From Semisulcospira habei (taxonomy: Eukaryota; Mollusca; Gastropoda; Semisulcospiridae): 64,000 nt of DNA. The notes under the pieces were generated by a model. That model did not search any database, was not told the origin of the DNA, and saw nothing but the letters and a program-made list of their open reading frames with translations. The stretch spans positions 216,229,059 through 216,293,058 of the forward strand of contig BTPG01000001.1 of NCBI GenBank assembly GCA_036245525.1, read 5' to 3'. A program made the position numbers and the translations under genes. Positions 1-11,175 of the stretch are shown here, piece by piece; position 1 is the first letter of the stretch, and every line of letters starts with the position of its first letter.

Positions 1-286
1 CACACACTGGTACATAGTCGTTCAAACCATCCCAACCAGACACACACCGGTACATAGTCGTTCAAACCATCCCAACCAGACACACACTGGTAGTCGTTCA
101 AACCATCCCAACCAGACACACACTGGTACATAGTCGTTCAAACCATCCCAACCAGACACACACTGGTACATAGTCGTTCAAACCATCCCAACCAGACACA
201 CACTGGTACATAGTCGTTCAAACCATCCCAACCAGACACACACTGGTACATAGACGTGCAAACCATCCCAACCAGACACACACTGC
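1..286. repeat. 40-bp minisatellite, about 7 copies
   Basis: Direct tandem repeat of a 40-bp unit containing ACTGGTACATAGTCGTTCAA followed by ACCATCCCAACCAGACACAC. It already runs at the left window edge, so the array is cut there. One copy is 6-7 bp shorter. Short reading frames inside it are by-products of the repeat. Confidence 0.95.
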
Positions 287-569
287 GCTTACCCGTCCCT
301 CAAGAGGTGAGCCTGGAGGGGGAGCAGTTTTCCTCCCTTCATGGCCAGAGCTGCGTGCGACCAAGGCTGGAAAGCTGACGCTGCTTTGCCCCCTGAAGTA
401 GCCTCGCCCCACGCAATAACATCCTGTGCAAGTGCTGCCTCTGTCTTTGCCCGCTTCTGTTCACATCCTTCCCTCTCGGGGCTCTGAAAGGGATCAACAA
501 ATTGATATTGTGTATGGCTGTACATTGTATACAAAAGAAATTTGTACAGAACATTAACTATACTGCCTG

Positions 570-790
570 ATTGGTTGGTTATACATTGCTTAACGTCCCG
601 ACAGCAACAAGACTTTCTCAGGACGTGCCTGCACTGCTTGCGGAAAAAAAAAACCAGAATATTGAATGTATGTCGCCAGCGCTAAATACACTAAAGTCTA
701 ATACGCTAAATAAACTTAATTTCATTTAGCAGCACACATCCAATATCAAGAGTTACAGGCAGCGCAGACAGTAGGAAGAGTTTAAAAAAG
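570..790 (-). mobile_element. SINE-like dispersed repeat S1, copy 1
   Basis: Shares the motif TTGCTTAACGTCCCGACAGC and the following ~190 bp with copies at 791 and 4775. Read on the minus strand the repeat ends in GTCGGGACGTTAAGCAATG followed by a short AACCAACCAATC-like tail, as SINEs and short LINE tails do. No clear RNA polymerase III A/B boxes were seen, so the class is inferred from the tail and the copy structure. Confidence 0.6.
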
Positions 791-1328
791 GATTGATTGA
801 TTGATTGTACATTGCTTAACGTCCCGACAGCAACAAGGCTTTCTCAGGACGTGCCTGCACTGCTTGAGAAAAAAAAAAAAAAACAGAATATTGAATGTAT
901 GTCGCCAGCCGGTCCAATACGTTAAATAAACCTACGCCATGGGGCCTAAATAAAGCTAAGACCATTTAGCAACACACATCCAATATCAAGAGCTACAGGC
1001 AGTGCAGACAGTTGGGAGAGTTTTAAAAAGACAAATACAAATAAATGGACCAAGGGTAGGCAGAAACACATGCCCCAGAATATAGAGGAAAACGCACCCT
1101 GTGGGGCTGACCAGGGTGACCCTGGGAACTAAAAAGTAGTTAACCCCACCCAAGTCCCCCAGGGCAGACCCGGGTGGGGCTTTAAAAAAGGAAAATACAG
1201 GTGAATGGACCAAGGCTAGACAGAAACAAATGCCCCAGAATAGAGGGAAAAGCCCACCCTCTGGGGCTGACCAGGGTCAACTGGGAACTAAAAAGTAGTT
1301 AACCCCACCCAAGTACCCCAGGGCTGAC

Positions 1329-1330
<2 letters not shown>
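791..1330 (-). mobile_element. SINE-like dispersed repeat S1, copy 2 (longer)
   Basis: Starts after a (GATT)n tail at 789-806 and repeats copy 1 for ~220 bp. It then extends through a block with CAGAATATAGAGGAAAA and CCCACCCAAGTCCCCCAGGG. This block is itself repeated imperfectly at about 1020-1180 and 1195-1330. The same long form occurs at 4775-5138. Confidence 0.6.

Positions 1331-1360
<30 letters not shown>
1331..1360. repeat. poly-G run of 30
   Basis: Uninterrupted G homopolymer directly after the S1 block. The exact length is unreliable in sequencing. It could form G-quadruplexes. Confidence 0.95.
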
Positions 1361-1361
<1 letters not shown>

Positions 1362-1492
1362 ATATTGCCTGAAGCTGAATATGAATTCTGGATTATCATG
1401 TGGAAAACTTAAAGCTAAAACCGCCCAGTCCCTGCAGAAATTCAGTCTAACAATTTCCTGTATTAACCCATAACATCCTGAGGCTAATTTGT

Positions 1493-1716
1493 TTAACCCC
1501 TATCATACTGAGGCTAAAAGCTTCATATTTGTACACTGCCATACACAAGCTACATTATAGTACTTGCAGACAAAGATATAGACCAATGGCTTTAGTTCAA
1601 GGGTGGTTCCAGAATAGCTTGGCGTGTAGAGGCGCCAAGCTATTCTGACACTACCCTTAAACTATTTTAGTCAAACTTATTTCACACACTGGTGTATTCC
1701 GAATGATGAGGGTTAA
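1493..1716. mobile_element. TTAA-flanked foldback MITE, family P1
   Basis: Bounded by TTAA at both ends with inverted ends TTAACCCCTATCAT and (reverse complement) TTAACCCTCATCAT. The central hairpin spans 1594-1668; its arms contain CCAGAATAGCTTGGCG and CGCCAAGCTATTCTG. TTAA target duplications with CCC-starting ends are known for piggyBac-type transposons. A second partial left end (TTAACCCATAACATCC) lies just before it at 1463. Confidence 0.8.
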
Positions 1717-1806
1717 ATCTGCTTCTTGTCCTATGAAGGCTACATTACAGATCAGGAGATAGAACAAATTTAGTTCAAGGGTGGTGCCAGAATAGCTTGG
1801 CGCCTC
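1713..1806. mobile_element. Half copy of foldback MITE P1
   Basis: Shares its TTAA with the right end of the preceding copy. It contains a left arm (GTTCAAGGGTGGTGCCAGAA to GCGCC) but no right arm; unrelated sequence follows. Confidence 0.65.
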
Positions 1807-2084
1807 AAGTCCTAATACACGATGTAGATTTAGACGCAGACGTGGCCAACAGTATGTAAGGCACCAGTCGCGCGTGATTTAATCGGCCCGACTGTCGCGC
1901 TTGACTTGGTCCATCGGTCGGCACGCAGCCAGCACAAGACATGCATCAAGTCGAGCATAGCGACCACACGTTTAAGCCCCCTGACCTTGAACACCTGAGA
2001 GAAGATCTACACAACAAACATACCGACCACACGTCATAGCCACCTGAACTTGTACACCTGAGAGCAGATCTACACATACAGCCA

Positions 2085-2180
2085 GCAAAAAAGTACCCAA
2101 TGGAGAAAGAAACACGCTTAGAAAAGACACAATTTATTAATATTTCAATTTAATAATATTAATATTATTAATAGCCAGCA
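2085..2180 (-). mobile_element. Penelope-like tail fragment
   Basis: GTACCCAATGGAGAAAGAAA, CACGCTTAGAAAAGAC and ACAATTTATTAATATTTC match the left arm of the inverted element at 42787. The tail is truncated where the Penelope-type hairpin should begin and runs into an AT-rich (ATTAAT)n stretch. Confidence 0.55.
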
Positions 2181-2504
2181 AGAGGCATACATTCTCGAGA
2201 GGCCCTGTAGTTGCGTGGGTACGTGAAAATCTACGTCTATTGACAACCAGAAAGGGACTGGCTGACCAAAGTGATGACATTCAATTCAAAAAGCTTTATT
2301 AATTACAGTTGTGTGGACGGGGGAGGGACAAATCAGGCCTAGAGTTACATCTCTCAAGAGACCTAGATACTCATGAGGCCCTGCGGTTACACCAGTGTTA
2401 CACCAGTGTTGAACCAGTGCCACCCTCCCCCCCCCCCCCACCCCCCATATCAGTAAAAACTGGAGAGAAAAAAAGTCTAGTCTTGGGGCCCACGATGGCC
2501 GTCA

Positions 2505-4312
2505 CGAGCCCGCAAGACCTTAGCTTTATGGCTGCAGAGGTATCTACGCCTGTTGCAGACGGCAGGACCTTAGCTTTGTGGCTGCAGAGGTATCTACGCC
2601 TGTTGCAGACGGCAGGACCTTAGCTTTGTGGCTGCAGAGGTATCTACGCCTGTTGCAGACGGCAGGACCTTAGCTTTGTGGCTGCAGAGGTATCTACGCC
2701 TGTTGCAGACGGCAGGACCTTAGCTTTGTGGCTGCAGAGGTATCTACGCCTGTTGCAGACGGCAGGACCTTAGCTTTGTGGCTGCAGAGGTATCTACACC
2801 TGTTGCAGACGGCAGGACCTTAGCTTTGTGGCTGCAGAGGTATCTACGCCTGTTGCAGACGGCAGGACCTTAGCTTTGTGGCTGCAGAGGTATCTACGCC
2901 TGTTGCAGACGGCAGGACCTTAGTTTTATGGCTGCAGAGGTATCTACGCCTGTTGCAGACGGCAGGACCTTAGCTTTGCGGATGCAGAGGTATCTACGCC
3001 TGTTGCAGACGGCAGGACCTTAGCTTTGTGGCTGCAGAGGTATCTACGCCTGTTGCAGACGGCAGGACCTTAGCTTTGTGGCTGCAGAGGTATCTACGCC
3101 TGTTGCAGACGGCAGGACCTTAGCTTTGTGGCTGCAGAGGTATCTACGCCAGTTGCAGACGGCAAGACCTTAGCTTTGTGGCTGCAGAGGTATCTACGCC
3201 TGTTGCAGACGTCAAGACCTTAGATTTGTGGCTGCAGAGGTATCTACGCCTGTTGCAGACGGCAAGACCTTAGCTTTGTGGCTGCAGAGGTATCTACGCC
3301 TGTTGCAGACGGCAAGACCTTAGCTTTGTGGCTGCAGAGGTATCTACACCTGTTGCAGACGGCAAGACCTTAGCTTTGTGGCTGCAGAGGTATCTATGCC
3401 TGTTGCAGATGGCAAGGACTTTGGCTGAGGATTCTGCAGAGGTATCTACGCCTGTTGCAGATGGCAAGAGCTTTGGCTGAGGATTCTGCAGAAGTATCTA
3501 CGCTTGTTGCAGATGGCAAGACCTTAGCTTTGTGGCTGCAGAGGTATCTATGCCTGTTGCAGACGGCAAGACCTTAGCTTTGTGGCTACAGAGGTATCTT
3601 CTCTTGTTGCAGACAGCAAGACCTTAGCTTTGTGGTTGCAGAGGTATCTATGCCTGTTGCAGACGGCAAGGGCTTTGGCTGAGGATTCTGCAGAGGTATC
3701 TACGCTTGTTGCAGACGGCAAGGGCTTTGGCTGAGGATTCTGCAGAGGTAACTACGCCTGTTGCAAACGGCAAGGGCTTTGGCTGAGGATTCTGCAGAGG
3801 TATCTACGCCTGTTGCAGATGGCAAGGGCTTTGGCTGAGGATTCTGCAGAGGTATCTACGCCTGTTGCAGACGGCAAAACCTTAGCTTTGTGGCTGCAGA
3901 GGTATCTATGCCTGTTGCAGACGGCAAGGGCTTTGGCTGAGGATTCTGCAGAGGTATCTACGCTTGTTGCAGACGGCAAGGGCTTAGGCTGAGGATTCTG
4001 CAGAGGTAACTACGCCTGTTGCAGACGGCAAGGGCTTTGGCTGTGGATTCTGCAGAGATATCTACGCCTGTTGCAGACGACAAGGGCTTTGGCTGAGGAT
4101 TCTGCAGAGGTATCTACGCCTGTTGCAGACGGCAAGACTTTGGCTGAGGATTCTTCAGAGGTATCTACGCCTGTTGCAGACGGCAAGGGTTTGGCTGAGG
4201 ATTCTGCAGAGGTATCTACGCCTGTTGCAGACGGCAAGACTTTGGCTGAGGATTCTTCAGAGGTATCTACGCCTGTTGCAGACGGCAAGGCTTTGGCCGA
4301 GGAATCTGGAAG
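2505..4312. repeat. 50/52-bp minisatellite, ~1.8 kb
   Basis: About 35 tandem units. The first ~900 bp uses a 50-bp unit (GACCTTAGCTTTGTGGCTGC, then AGAGGTATCTACGCCTGTTG). From about 3410 a 52-bp unit, with GGCTTTGGCTGAGGATTCTG in place of the middle part, alternates with it and then takes over. The two unit types share the AGAGGTATCTACGCCTGTTGCAG half. Several frames stay open by chance; there is no sign of a real protein. Confidence 0.95.
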
Positions 4313-4774
4313 CAAACAACCGCTGGCCTGAGGGGCATTATGCTGCGGGCAGTGAATTGGCGTCGCCTAGAGTAATACCACTCCACCATCAAAAGGTTAT
4401 CGCTTCGCGGAAGCGAATAATTGGGCGTTAGGAAGAATGGCCGGTAACACGCTCGTGCTCGGGCCACCTGCTCCAAACGCAGATGTAAATCACGGCCGGC
4501 CTGAGAACTGATGCTTGCGCGCCCTGAAAAGACTCATGACACTCCGGGCTCCGTGTAGCACCTGAGGGTTAGTGGCCTGTCAAAATATGAAAAGCACTGA
4601 GCAGCTGGGAATGGCAATCAGGATGTCTAGAGCAGTCAAACCGCCAACAACATTTATGAATCCCGACTCTAGGCCAGCCAGCCGGAAAGTCCGAAATAGC
4701 TCAGGCGGGAAGGGAATCGCCGGGTCAAGTCCCCGTTCCGGCCCGGCAGCTGAACTCGCAATCCAGGGGAAAAG
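4313..4774. other. No recognised gene or repeat
   Basis: Mixed-composition sequence after the satellite. Frames up to 89 codons occur but show no recognisable domain, splice structure or codon bias. Confidence 0.5.
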
Positions 4775-5138
4775 ATTGTATTATTGCTTAACGTCCCGAC
4801 AGCAAAAAGACTTTCTCAGGACCTGCCTGCACTGCTTGTGAAAAAAAAATAAAATAAAATAAACAGAATATTGAACGTATGTCGCCAGCCGGTCTGATAC
4901 GCTAAATAAAGCTAAGCCCCATTTAGCAACACACATCAATATCAAGAGCTACAGGCAGCGCAGACAGTAGGGAGAATTTAAAAAAGGAAAATACAGGCGA
5001 ATGGACCAAGGGTAGACAGAAACACGTGCCCCAGAATAGAGGGGAAACTACCACCCTGTGGGGCTGTCAAGAGTGACCCTGGGAACTAAAAAGTAGTTAA
5101 CCCCATCCAAGTCCCCCAGGGCAGACCCGGGTGGGGGG
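4775..5138 (-). mobile_element. SINE-like dispersed repeat S1, copy 3
   Basis: Third copy of TTGCTTAACGTCCCGACAGC, including the long block with CAGGCGAATGGACCAAGGGT and CCCAAGTCCCCCAGGGCAGA-like sequence also seen at 1020-1180. It directly precedes an S2 copy, so S1 and S2 may be parts of one larger element. Confidence 0.6.
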
Positions 5139-5149
5139 CCAGGGAACAA

Positions 5150-5346
5150 AGACGGGCTTGTTCCATAGCATGTCCGTTGAAAGGTCCTACTGGATCAAAC
5201 TGGCACAGTTGCAGTGCGCCTGAATTGATCAGTGTTCACGTCGTACTCCATAGGCAATAGATTTTCCTGTCCCCCAAAACCCGCCCGTCAGGGCCGTCCA
5301 TTATCACTTCCGTGCCGTGGACATTAAACCCCGAACTAACCAACCG
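5150..5346 (+). mobile_element. SINE-like dispersed repeat S2, copy 1
   Basis: About 200 bp shared with copies at 8661 and 32307. It begins near GGGCTTGTTCCATAGCATGT and ends with GCCGTGGACATTAAACCCCG. The terminal CGTGGACRTTRAACCCCGAA motif resembles the 3' end of invertebrate tRNA-derived SINEs. This is known family behaviour; the assignment here is by resemblance only. Confidence 0.55.
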
Positions 5347-5509
5347 GCCAGCCGCACCTCCTTTCAACTCTTTGAGGGGATTAACGACACAGGCACATGC
5401 TAACAAAACTGTGACTTCAAAAAGTGAATGAATAGGTTTGATAAGCCCTCGAACAGAATCGATCGAATCACTGTTGGGCATCGCCCGCCTGTGTAGAATT
5501 GTGCTACCT

Positions 5510-5718
5510 TTAACCTATTTAGCCCTGATACGCTACGACAGGAGATGGATCGACCGTGATAATTCAAGGGTACTGCCAGATCAGCTTGGCGCCTTCAGGC
5601 AGGTACCAAGCTGATCTGGCAGTACCCTTGAATTATCACGGTCGATCCATCTCCTGCAACTGATACATGGTTTGTATGAGACACTTCCAAATGTGGGAAA
5701 TGCGGCCGTGGGGGTTAA
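5510..5718. mobile_element. TTAA-flanked foldback MITE, family P1
   Basis: TTAA at both ends. Hairpin arms at about 5543-5594 and 5606-5656 pair almost perfectly around a short loop (TTCAGGCAGGT). Both arms carry the copy-specific variant CCAGATCAGCTTGG rather than the common CCAGAATAGCTTGG. Confidence 0.85.
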
Positions 5719-6006
5719 TGGGTTACACAGTACCGGTGGGTGTCTACACTAGAAGGTTAATCCCCAAGAATGCCTGAGAGAGAGAGAGAGATCCCTGCCT
5801 ACTTGACTACATCCTGGCTTCAAGCAGCCCGTCTGAAAGGCGCACAACAGCACTTAGAATGTCTGACCAGCAAACCCCTCTGTCAACCCTTTCTAGTCTT
5901 CACGTGGCACAGATTCTCATCCATGATACTGCAGGGACTCGTGAGAATCTATACCACCCGACTGTCCGACACGGTAGTATCCTCCTCAGACGAAAGAACT
6001 CTACCG

Positions 6007-6160
6007 GTCACTGATGTCTCACCCGAAGGGGGCTGATGAGGATCTATGCCTCTTGCTGAGACCACTTGACTTTGTGTCTACGTTCTGTGGACAGTTCCGG
6101 GTTTGGGTCGTTCAGTCAACACAGATTTCAGAAACAAAATGTACGTCCGTCGGTTATCGC
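6007..6160. mobile_element. Half copy of foldback element P2
   Basis: Contains GATGAGGATCTATGCCTCTT followed by GCTGAGACCA and a downstream CAGATTTCAGAAAC. The same order is found right of the complete P2 hairpin at 60157. No left arm is present. Confidence 0.45.
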
Positions 6161-6280
6161 ACTCTAGAGTTAACCCGGGTCTCTCCAAGACTTCAGGACA
6201 GAACGATGACAAATGTTTAGACGCAGTTGAACTGTCGACTGGCCTACCTCTCGTGACTTGACAAAAGAGCGGTGTCGCTA

Positions 6281-6465
6281 TTAACGCATTCTACCCCAAC
6301 ACCGAAATCCCAAAATTTTGCCGGTGTCCTCTGAAGACTGCACTCTGGTGCAGGACACAGATCGACCATGATAGTTCAAGGGTGATGCCAGAATAGCTTG
6401 GCGCCCATAGGCGATCATGGTCGATCCTTTTCTTGCTGTGGTGTGTCTGGGGTAGAATGAGTTAA
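6281..6465. mobile_element. TTAA-flanked foldback MITE P1, shortened hairpin
   Basis: Ends are TTAACGCATTCTACCCC and (reverse complement) TTAACTCATTCTACCCC. The left arm is complete (CAAGGGTGATGCCAGAATAG), but the right arm keeps only its outermost GATCATGGTCGATCC. It belongs to the same subfamily as 29947-30163. Confidence 0.8.
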
Positions 6466-7185
6466 ACAAGTCAAGTCTGAAAAGCTCAGGCCAAACTATT
6501 TTGATGTCGGCTCGTGGCAAAACAAAGGCCCGTCAGGGAAATGAGACTAGACCGACACCCAACCGCAACACACACACAACACTTTCGACTTCCTACGACA
6601 AAGTAATTCACGCCAAGTCAAAGGTGTTGTCCGCGTGCGGGCGAGTTCTGGGTTTTGTGTAGCAAGAGGCGTTGTTTCTGGCCTGCTGGGACTCGCCAGG
6701 ATCCATGCGCCGTGCAGATGTACATCAGGATCCGAGACCCGTCACACCGGTTTTGCTGTAGGACTGAGTGCAGAGAAAGAACGGATTTAGTCGGCTGCTT
6801 GCACCAGGCGAGGCTGGAAGTTTTAGACAAGTCTGAGGATGACCCTCCATATACATGTACCTCCTCCACTTTCGGCGTACAGACTGACACGCTTGCTGAC
6901 AGGAATTTGACGTTCAAGAAACCGCAACTGCCAGTGCCTGCAAAGGTACATGAAGATCTGCGCCTCGTGCAGAAAGCTGTCGTGTCGCCGTGATGCTGGA
7001 AAGGCGCCGAGTAAACAGTTCAGCCTTGACCTGGCGGACAGAACGTCATTTGGCTTGCCAACACTGACACGCGGTCCGTCTGGCCCTAATCGATCAGACA
7101 CTTTTCTTCTCCTGGTCTGTCATCTTGCAACTTACAGTTCTGTGCAGTATTGTCCAAAGTCACAGACCAGGACTAAGCTGACCGC
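6466..7185. other. No recognised gene or repeat
   Basis: No tandem or dispersed structure apart from a possible weak P2 fragment near 6945. Opposed frames of about 100 codons at 6618-6993 have no recognisable domain and are treated as chance. Confidence 0.45.
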
Positions 7186-7320
7186 AACTGGCCCCAGTTG
7201 TATTCATGAGTGAGCCTACTCCTGCGCCAAATACTAAGCAAGGTCAGTGCTGTGGCGCTATAGCGGAGCACCTTGCTATGTGCCTGGCGCAGGACTAAGC
7301 TTACTCGTGCAACTGGCCCC
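7186..7320. repeat. Palindromic element P7
   Basis: Imperfect inverted repeat: the left arm has CCAGTTGTATTCATGAGTGA and CTCCTGCGCCA and the right arm has GGCGCAGGACTAAGCTTACT and CGTGCAACTGGCCCC. The arms are ~60 bp around an inner GTGGCGCTATAGCGGAG. Related sequence occurs at 19598-19695 and 39208-39258. Confidence 0.65.
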
Positions 7321-7533
7321 TGATTTCTGCCCCGTCTGAGGAGCCGCCCAACTCAGTCAATATATGCCGCACACAACATGCCGCGCACACAACATGCCGC
7401 GCACACAAGTACGGTCCGTGTCAAATGCCCCAGCCAACAAGCCTGGCATCAATGGGGACAGGGCCCATGCGAGTCTATGTTTCTTGTCTTGAAGATTATG
7501 ACAGAGATGATCTGGCTCGACCGACGACTTCGA

Positions 7534-7629
7534 TTAATCCTTTGCGCGTCTGTAGCGGCTTGTGTCGCCATGATTCCTGTAGGAAAACATCGCGACAAAA
7601 ACCGCTACGGACACGCAAAGGATTATTAA
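7534..7629. mobile_element. TTAA-ended foldback MITE, family P3
   Basis: Palindrome with TTAATCCTTTGCGCGTCTGT at the left and ACGGACACGCAAAGGATTAT then TAA at the right. Inner arms read GTAGCGGCTTGTGTCGCCAT and ATCGCGACAAAAACCGCTAC. Related copies are at 26855 and 61974. CCCTTTGCG-type ends next to TTAA are typical of piggyBac-related MITEs. Confidence 0.75.
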
Positions 7630-7639
7630 ACTAAGATCA

Positions 7640-8660
7640 TAGCGCAGGCTTACTCAAATCACACGCTGTGTACCTAACAACCTTGGTCCGTATGCATGTC
7701 ACGTCATTATCCGTGCTAATGAGCCATTGGTTAATGGTCACAAATCTGCCATTAACAGAATGCATGACCTATTTTAGCTGCCTAATGATTCATTAAATTT
7801 AATGCCGCTGTACCCCCACCATTAGTGATCCTAATGGGCGATTATTGTGCGGTTTCAAAATTATATTATTTTATTATTATCACCTGAACCTGATTGCTAT
7901 ATTATTTATAGTGTAAACTTAACAAATTAAAGACTCATGAAAAATCAGCTGTTAGGAAATCTTTTAATTTTATTTTTTTTAAATTAATATTTTTGTAAAA
8001 TTGTTAATATAATTATTTTAATTCTCTCTTATGCTAAGTTACTGTTATCCATATGTACAAGAGTGTAGCTGATTTACATAGATATTGTCAGTGTTTATTT
8101 CATTCTTTTAAACTCTTTTGCTATTGTGAAACATGTATGAATTCCAGTATTTTCAGTGAAAAAAAGAATGTATGCAAGATTATTCACTGTGACTGCATTG
8201 GAAAATGTCCTTACCACACTAATTCAGCAATTTTGATTACAAGAACCCTGACAGTGCGATCGGCTACACCACGCGCATTATGCCTTTCCATACTTCAGTT
8301 TTCCATTTGTTTGTTACGGCACGTGAATGGCTCGCCTGCAACAGCTCTTTGTTAAATTTATATTCTTCAAAAAGTACATTCCATTCTTCTGCGGAAAATT
8401 TTATTTTACGTGTGCGCTTCTTCCCATCTTCTATCGTAGCTGTTTATAAAGCACAAACTGCGCATGCGCGCACTTGTCAAAGCGGAGGGGATTCCCTCCA
8501 GTCTAAAAATAAAGTAGCCCTTAACTAATGGCACGGTTTTTTGACAATGTGCATTCCAATTAGATTCCGTACAAATGGACAGTTTCGTCCTAATGACCAT
8601 TACTTTTAATGATGCAATGTGCATATGGCCCCAGATTTCTATTTCCCGGAAAAAGACTGG
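7640..8660. other. AT-rich stretch, no recognised gene
   Basis: 7800-8200 is noticeably AT-rich. A 100-codon plus-strand frame at 8053-8355 is Cys-rich but matches no family I know, has no splice context and is probably chance. Confidence 0.45.
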
Positions 8661-8875
8661 CCTGTTCCGTAGCATGTGTATTGCCTAGAACGCTCCTGCC
8701 ACTCCTGGTAAATCAAAGTGACACAAATGCCCCAGGCAGGAACGGATCAGTGTTCAGGTCGTACTACTTGCATGTTCCTGTCCCCAGCTAAGCAAGCCGT
8801 CCCCTTAAGGTCGTCTGTAATCGTTCTCGTGGCACGGACGTTAAAAACCCGAACTACCAAGACCTCTTCTGACTC
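8661..8875 (+). mobile_element. SINE-like dispersed repeat S2, copy 2
   Basis: Begins CCTGTTCCGTAGCATGTGT and ends near GTGGCACGGACGTTAAAAAC. It is diverged from copies 1 and 3 but keeps GATCAGTGTTCAGGTCGTAC and the ACGTTAAAMCCCGAACTA end. Confidence 0.55.
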
Positions 8876-8929
8876 GGAACAAGGCATAACCTGAACAGCA
8901 CGACTGATGGGACGAACTTTGCACCACTA

Positions 8930-8934
<5 letters not shown>

Positions 8935-8969
<35 letters not shown>
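8935..8969. repeat. (CT)n microsatellite
   Basis: About 17 CT dinucleotides. Confidence 0.95.
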
Positions 8970-8973
<4 letters not shown>

Positions 8974-9159
8974 GTTACGAAGACTTTATTGAGCCATTTA
9001 ACCTACAAACAGCCTAGACCTTTCACACCGGCCATTGTAACCTCCCCAATTACCCTGACCTCACCTAAAGGCGTGTGCTTCAGGCGACTGTAGCGCAAGT
9101 GTCATCGGAAACAAGATTCTCATAACATAAGCCCCTCAAGCCGCCTCTCTTCTACACGA

Positions 9160-10215
9160 GACATACTGCGGTCGCAGGGGCTCATGATTACACATAATTA
9201 TGTCTCTTGTCCCTAGGACCGGGCTTAATATACACGAAGACATACTGCGGTCGCAGGGGCTCATGATTATACATAGGGACCGGGCTTAATATACACGAAG
9301 ACATACTGCGTAATTATACATAGGGACCGGGCTTAATATACACGAAGACATACTGCGTGATTATACATAGGGACTGGGCTTAATATACACGAAGACATAC
9401 AGTATGTATACAGTATTACTGCGTGATTATACATAGGGACCAGGCTTAATATACACGAAGACATACTGCGTGATTATACATAGGGACCAGGCCTAATATA
9501 CACGAAGACATACTGCGTGATTATACATAGGGACCGGGCTTAATATACACGAAGACATACTGCGTGATTATACATAGGGACCGGGCTTAATATACACGAA
9601 GACATACTGCGGTCGCAGGGGCTCGTGATTATACATAGGGACCGGGCTTAATATACACGAAGACATACTGCGTGATTATACATAGGGACCGGGCTTAATA
9701 TACACGAAAACATACTGCGGTCGCAGGGGCTCGTGATTATACATAGGGACCAGGCTTAATATACACGAAGACATACTGCGGTCGCAGGGGCTCGTGATTA
9801 TACATAGGGACCGGGCTTAATATACACGAAGACATACTGCGGTCGCAGGGGCTCGTGATTATACATAGGGACCAGGCTTAATATACACGAAGACATACTG
9901 CGGTCGCAGGGGCTCGTGATTATACATAGGGACCGGGCTTAATATACATGAAGACATACTGCGGTCGCAGGGGCTCGTGATTATACATAGGGACCGGGCT
10001 TAATATACACGAAGACATACTGCGGTCGCAGGGGCTCGTGATTATACATAGGGAACGGGCTTAATATACACGAAGACATACTGCGGTCGCAGGGGCTCAT
10101 GATTATACATAGGGACCGGGCTTAATATACACGAAGACATACTGCGGTCGCAGGGGCTCGTGATTATACATAGGGACCGGGCTTAATATACATGTCTCTT
10201 GTCCCTAGGACCGGG
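9160..10215. repeat. 47/61-bp minisatellite, ~1.05 kb
   Basis: About 18 units built on GATTATACATAGGGACCGGG, CTTAATATACACGAAGACAT, ACTGCG. Long units (61 bp) carry an extra 14 bp, GTCGCAGGGGCTCG; short units (47 bp) lack it and cluster at about 9300-9600. The extra block resembles the CAGGGGCTCATGAG arm of element P2. Confidence 0.95.
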
Positions 10216-10688
10216 CTTAATATACACATGGCCGGTGTTCTAGTGTCATTCTCACTTTCCTTACGGCAGTTGCCACTCAGCCCACTGCCTTCAATACAAA
10301 ATCTGCCCCATGCTGCGTCACAGACAGAGTACTCGATTCATCCTTGGCGCGAGTGAATTGAGTTATTATTCCCGCTTCCTGACCTTATTTGAAACCCAGT
10401 GGCCCTGAACAAACTTTGACCAGCACAATGACGTGCGTCGCTCCTCGATGTGACCACGATCAATGCGTTACAAGAGAAATGGATTTGTTGTGAATGTAAG
10501 CATCGCTGCCTCACTGCAAGTGTAAGTGCGCGGCCCGAAGCCGACATCAGCAAGCACAGCTGGGCATAAAGATAAAAAAAAGCATTCGCACTGTGAGTGA
10601 AAAGTACCCTTTAACTGGGGTGTCATTGTCTACCCAACCTTAACTAACAATCAATCCATACAGTCGCCATTCTCACAGCCATGGTGGC
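10216..10688. other. No recognised gene or repeat
   Basis: Ordinary-composition sequence; nothing supportable beyond short chance frames. Confidence 0.45.
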
Positions 10689-10852
10689 TTAATCGTCTGA
10701 AGGCTACTACTACTACACTACAGCCGAGTACATAAGACAAATCGATCATGATAGATCACGGCGTCAAGCTATTCTGGCACCACCCTTGACCTATCATGGT
10801 TGATTTGTCTTCTGAGCTGTAAAGTAGCCTTCAGATGATAAGCCCCAGATGT
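10689..10852. mobile_element. Foldback MITE P1, degraded ends
   Basis: Outer inverted repeats TCGTCTGAAGGCTACT and AGTAGCCTTCAGATGA enclose CATGATAG and GTCAAGCTATTCTGGCACCA. The left inner arm is mostly lost. TTAA is kept on the left only. Confidence 0.65.
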
Positions 10853-11094
10853 GAGAATGGAACAACCCTTGAACTATCTTTTTTTTTTTTCGGTAGAGTA
10901 GCAACGGCAAGTAAGACAAATGGCATATATGCTAATTACTTCATCCGTTGAGAAATAAAGTTTCATTTCATTTCATGGTGGAAACACACCAAGTGGTACT
11001 TGTAGTACTTTAAAGCTGAACGAGTGATGAGCGAATCCAATTCATTTCCAGGTTGATGTCTTTATGAACCGCTTTTGGTTTACAACACAATCGT

Positions 11095-11175
11095 CTTTCA
11101 GTTTGATGGTCATTATTCCTCCGCCGTGAGATGACCTTAGTCGCCTGCTCGGCGTTAAACACCAATAATCAATCA
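11095..11175 (+). mobile_element. SINE or LINE 3' tail fragment
   Basis: CTCGGCGTTAAACACCAATA followed by ATCAATCAATCA resembles the CGTTAAACACCAA plus short tandem tail of invertebrate SINEs. No 5' part was recognised. Confidence 0.45.

Noticed and set aside
1594..1668. Rho-independent terminator-like hairpins
   Set aside because: They resemble terminators in shape, but they are dispersed mobile palindromes in animal DNA with no gene ending nearby.
2505..4312. CRISPR-like regular repeats
   Set aside because: Units are directly contiguous with no unique spacers, and the DNA is animal nuclear; it is a minisatellite. The same holds for the arrays at 9160, 45645 and 62515.
4071..4431. Plus-strand frames with repeated EVSTPVADGK
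   Set aside because: Tandem 52-bp repeat read-through; the period is not a multiple of 3 and the frames break within a few units.
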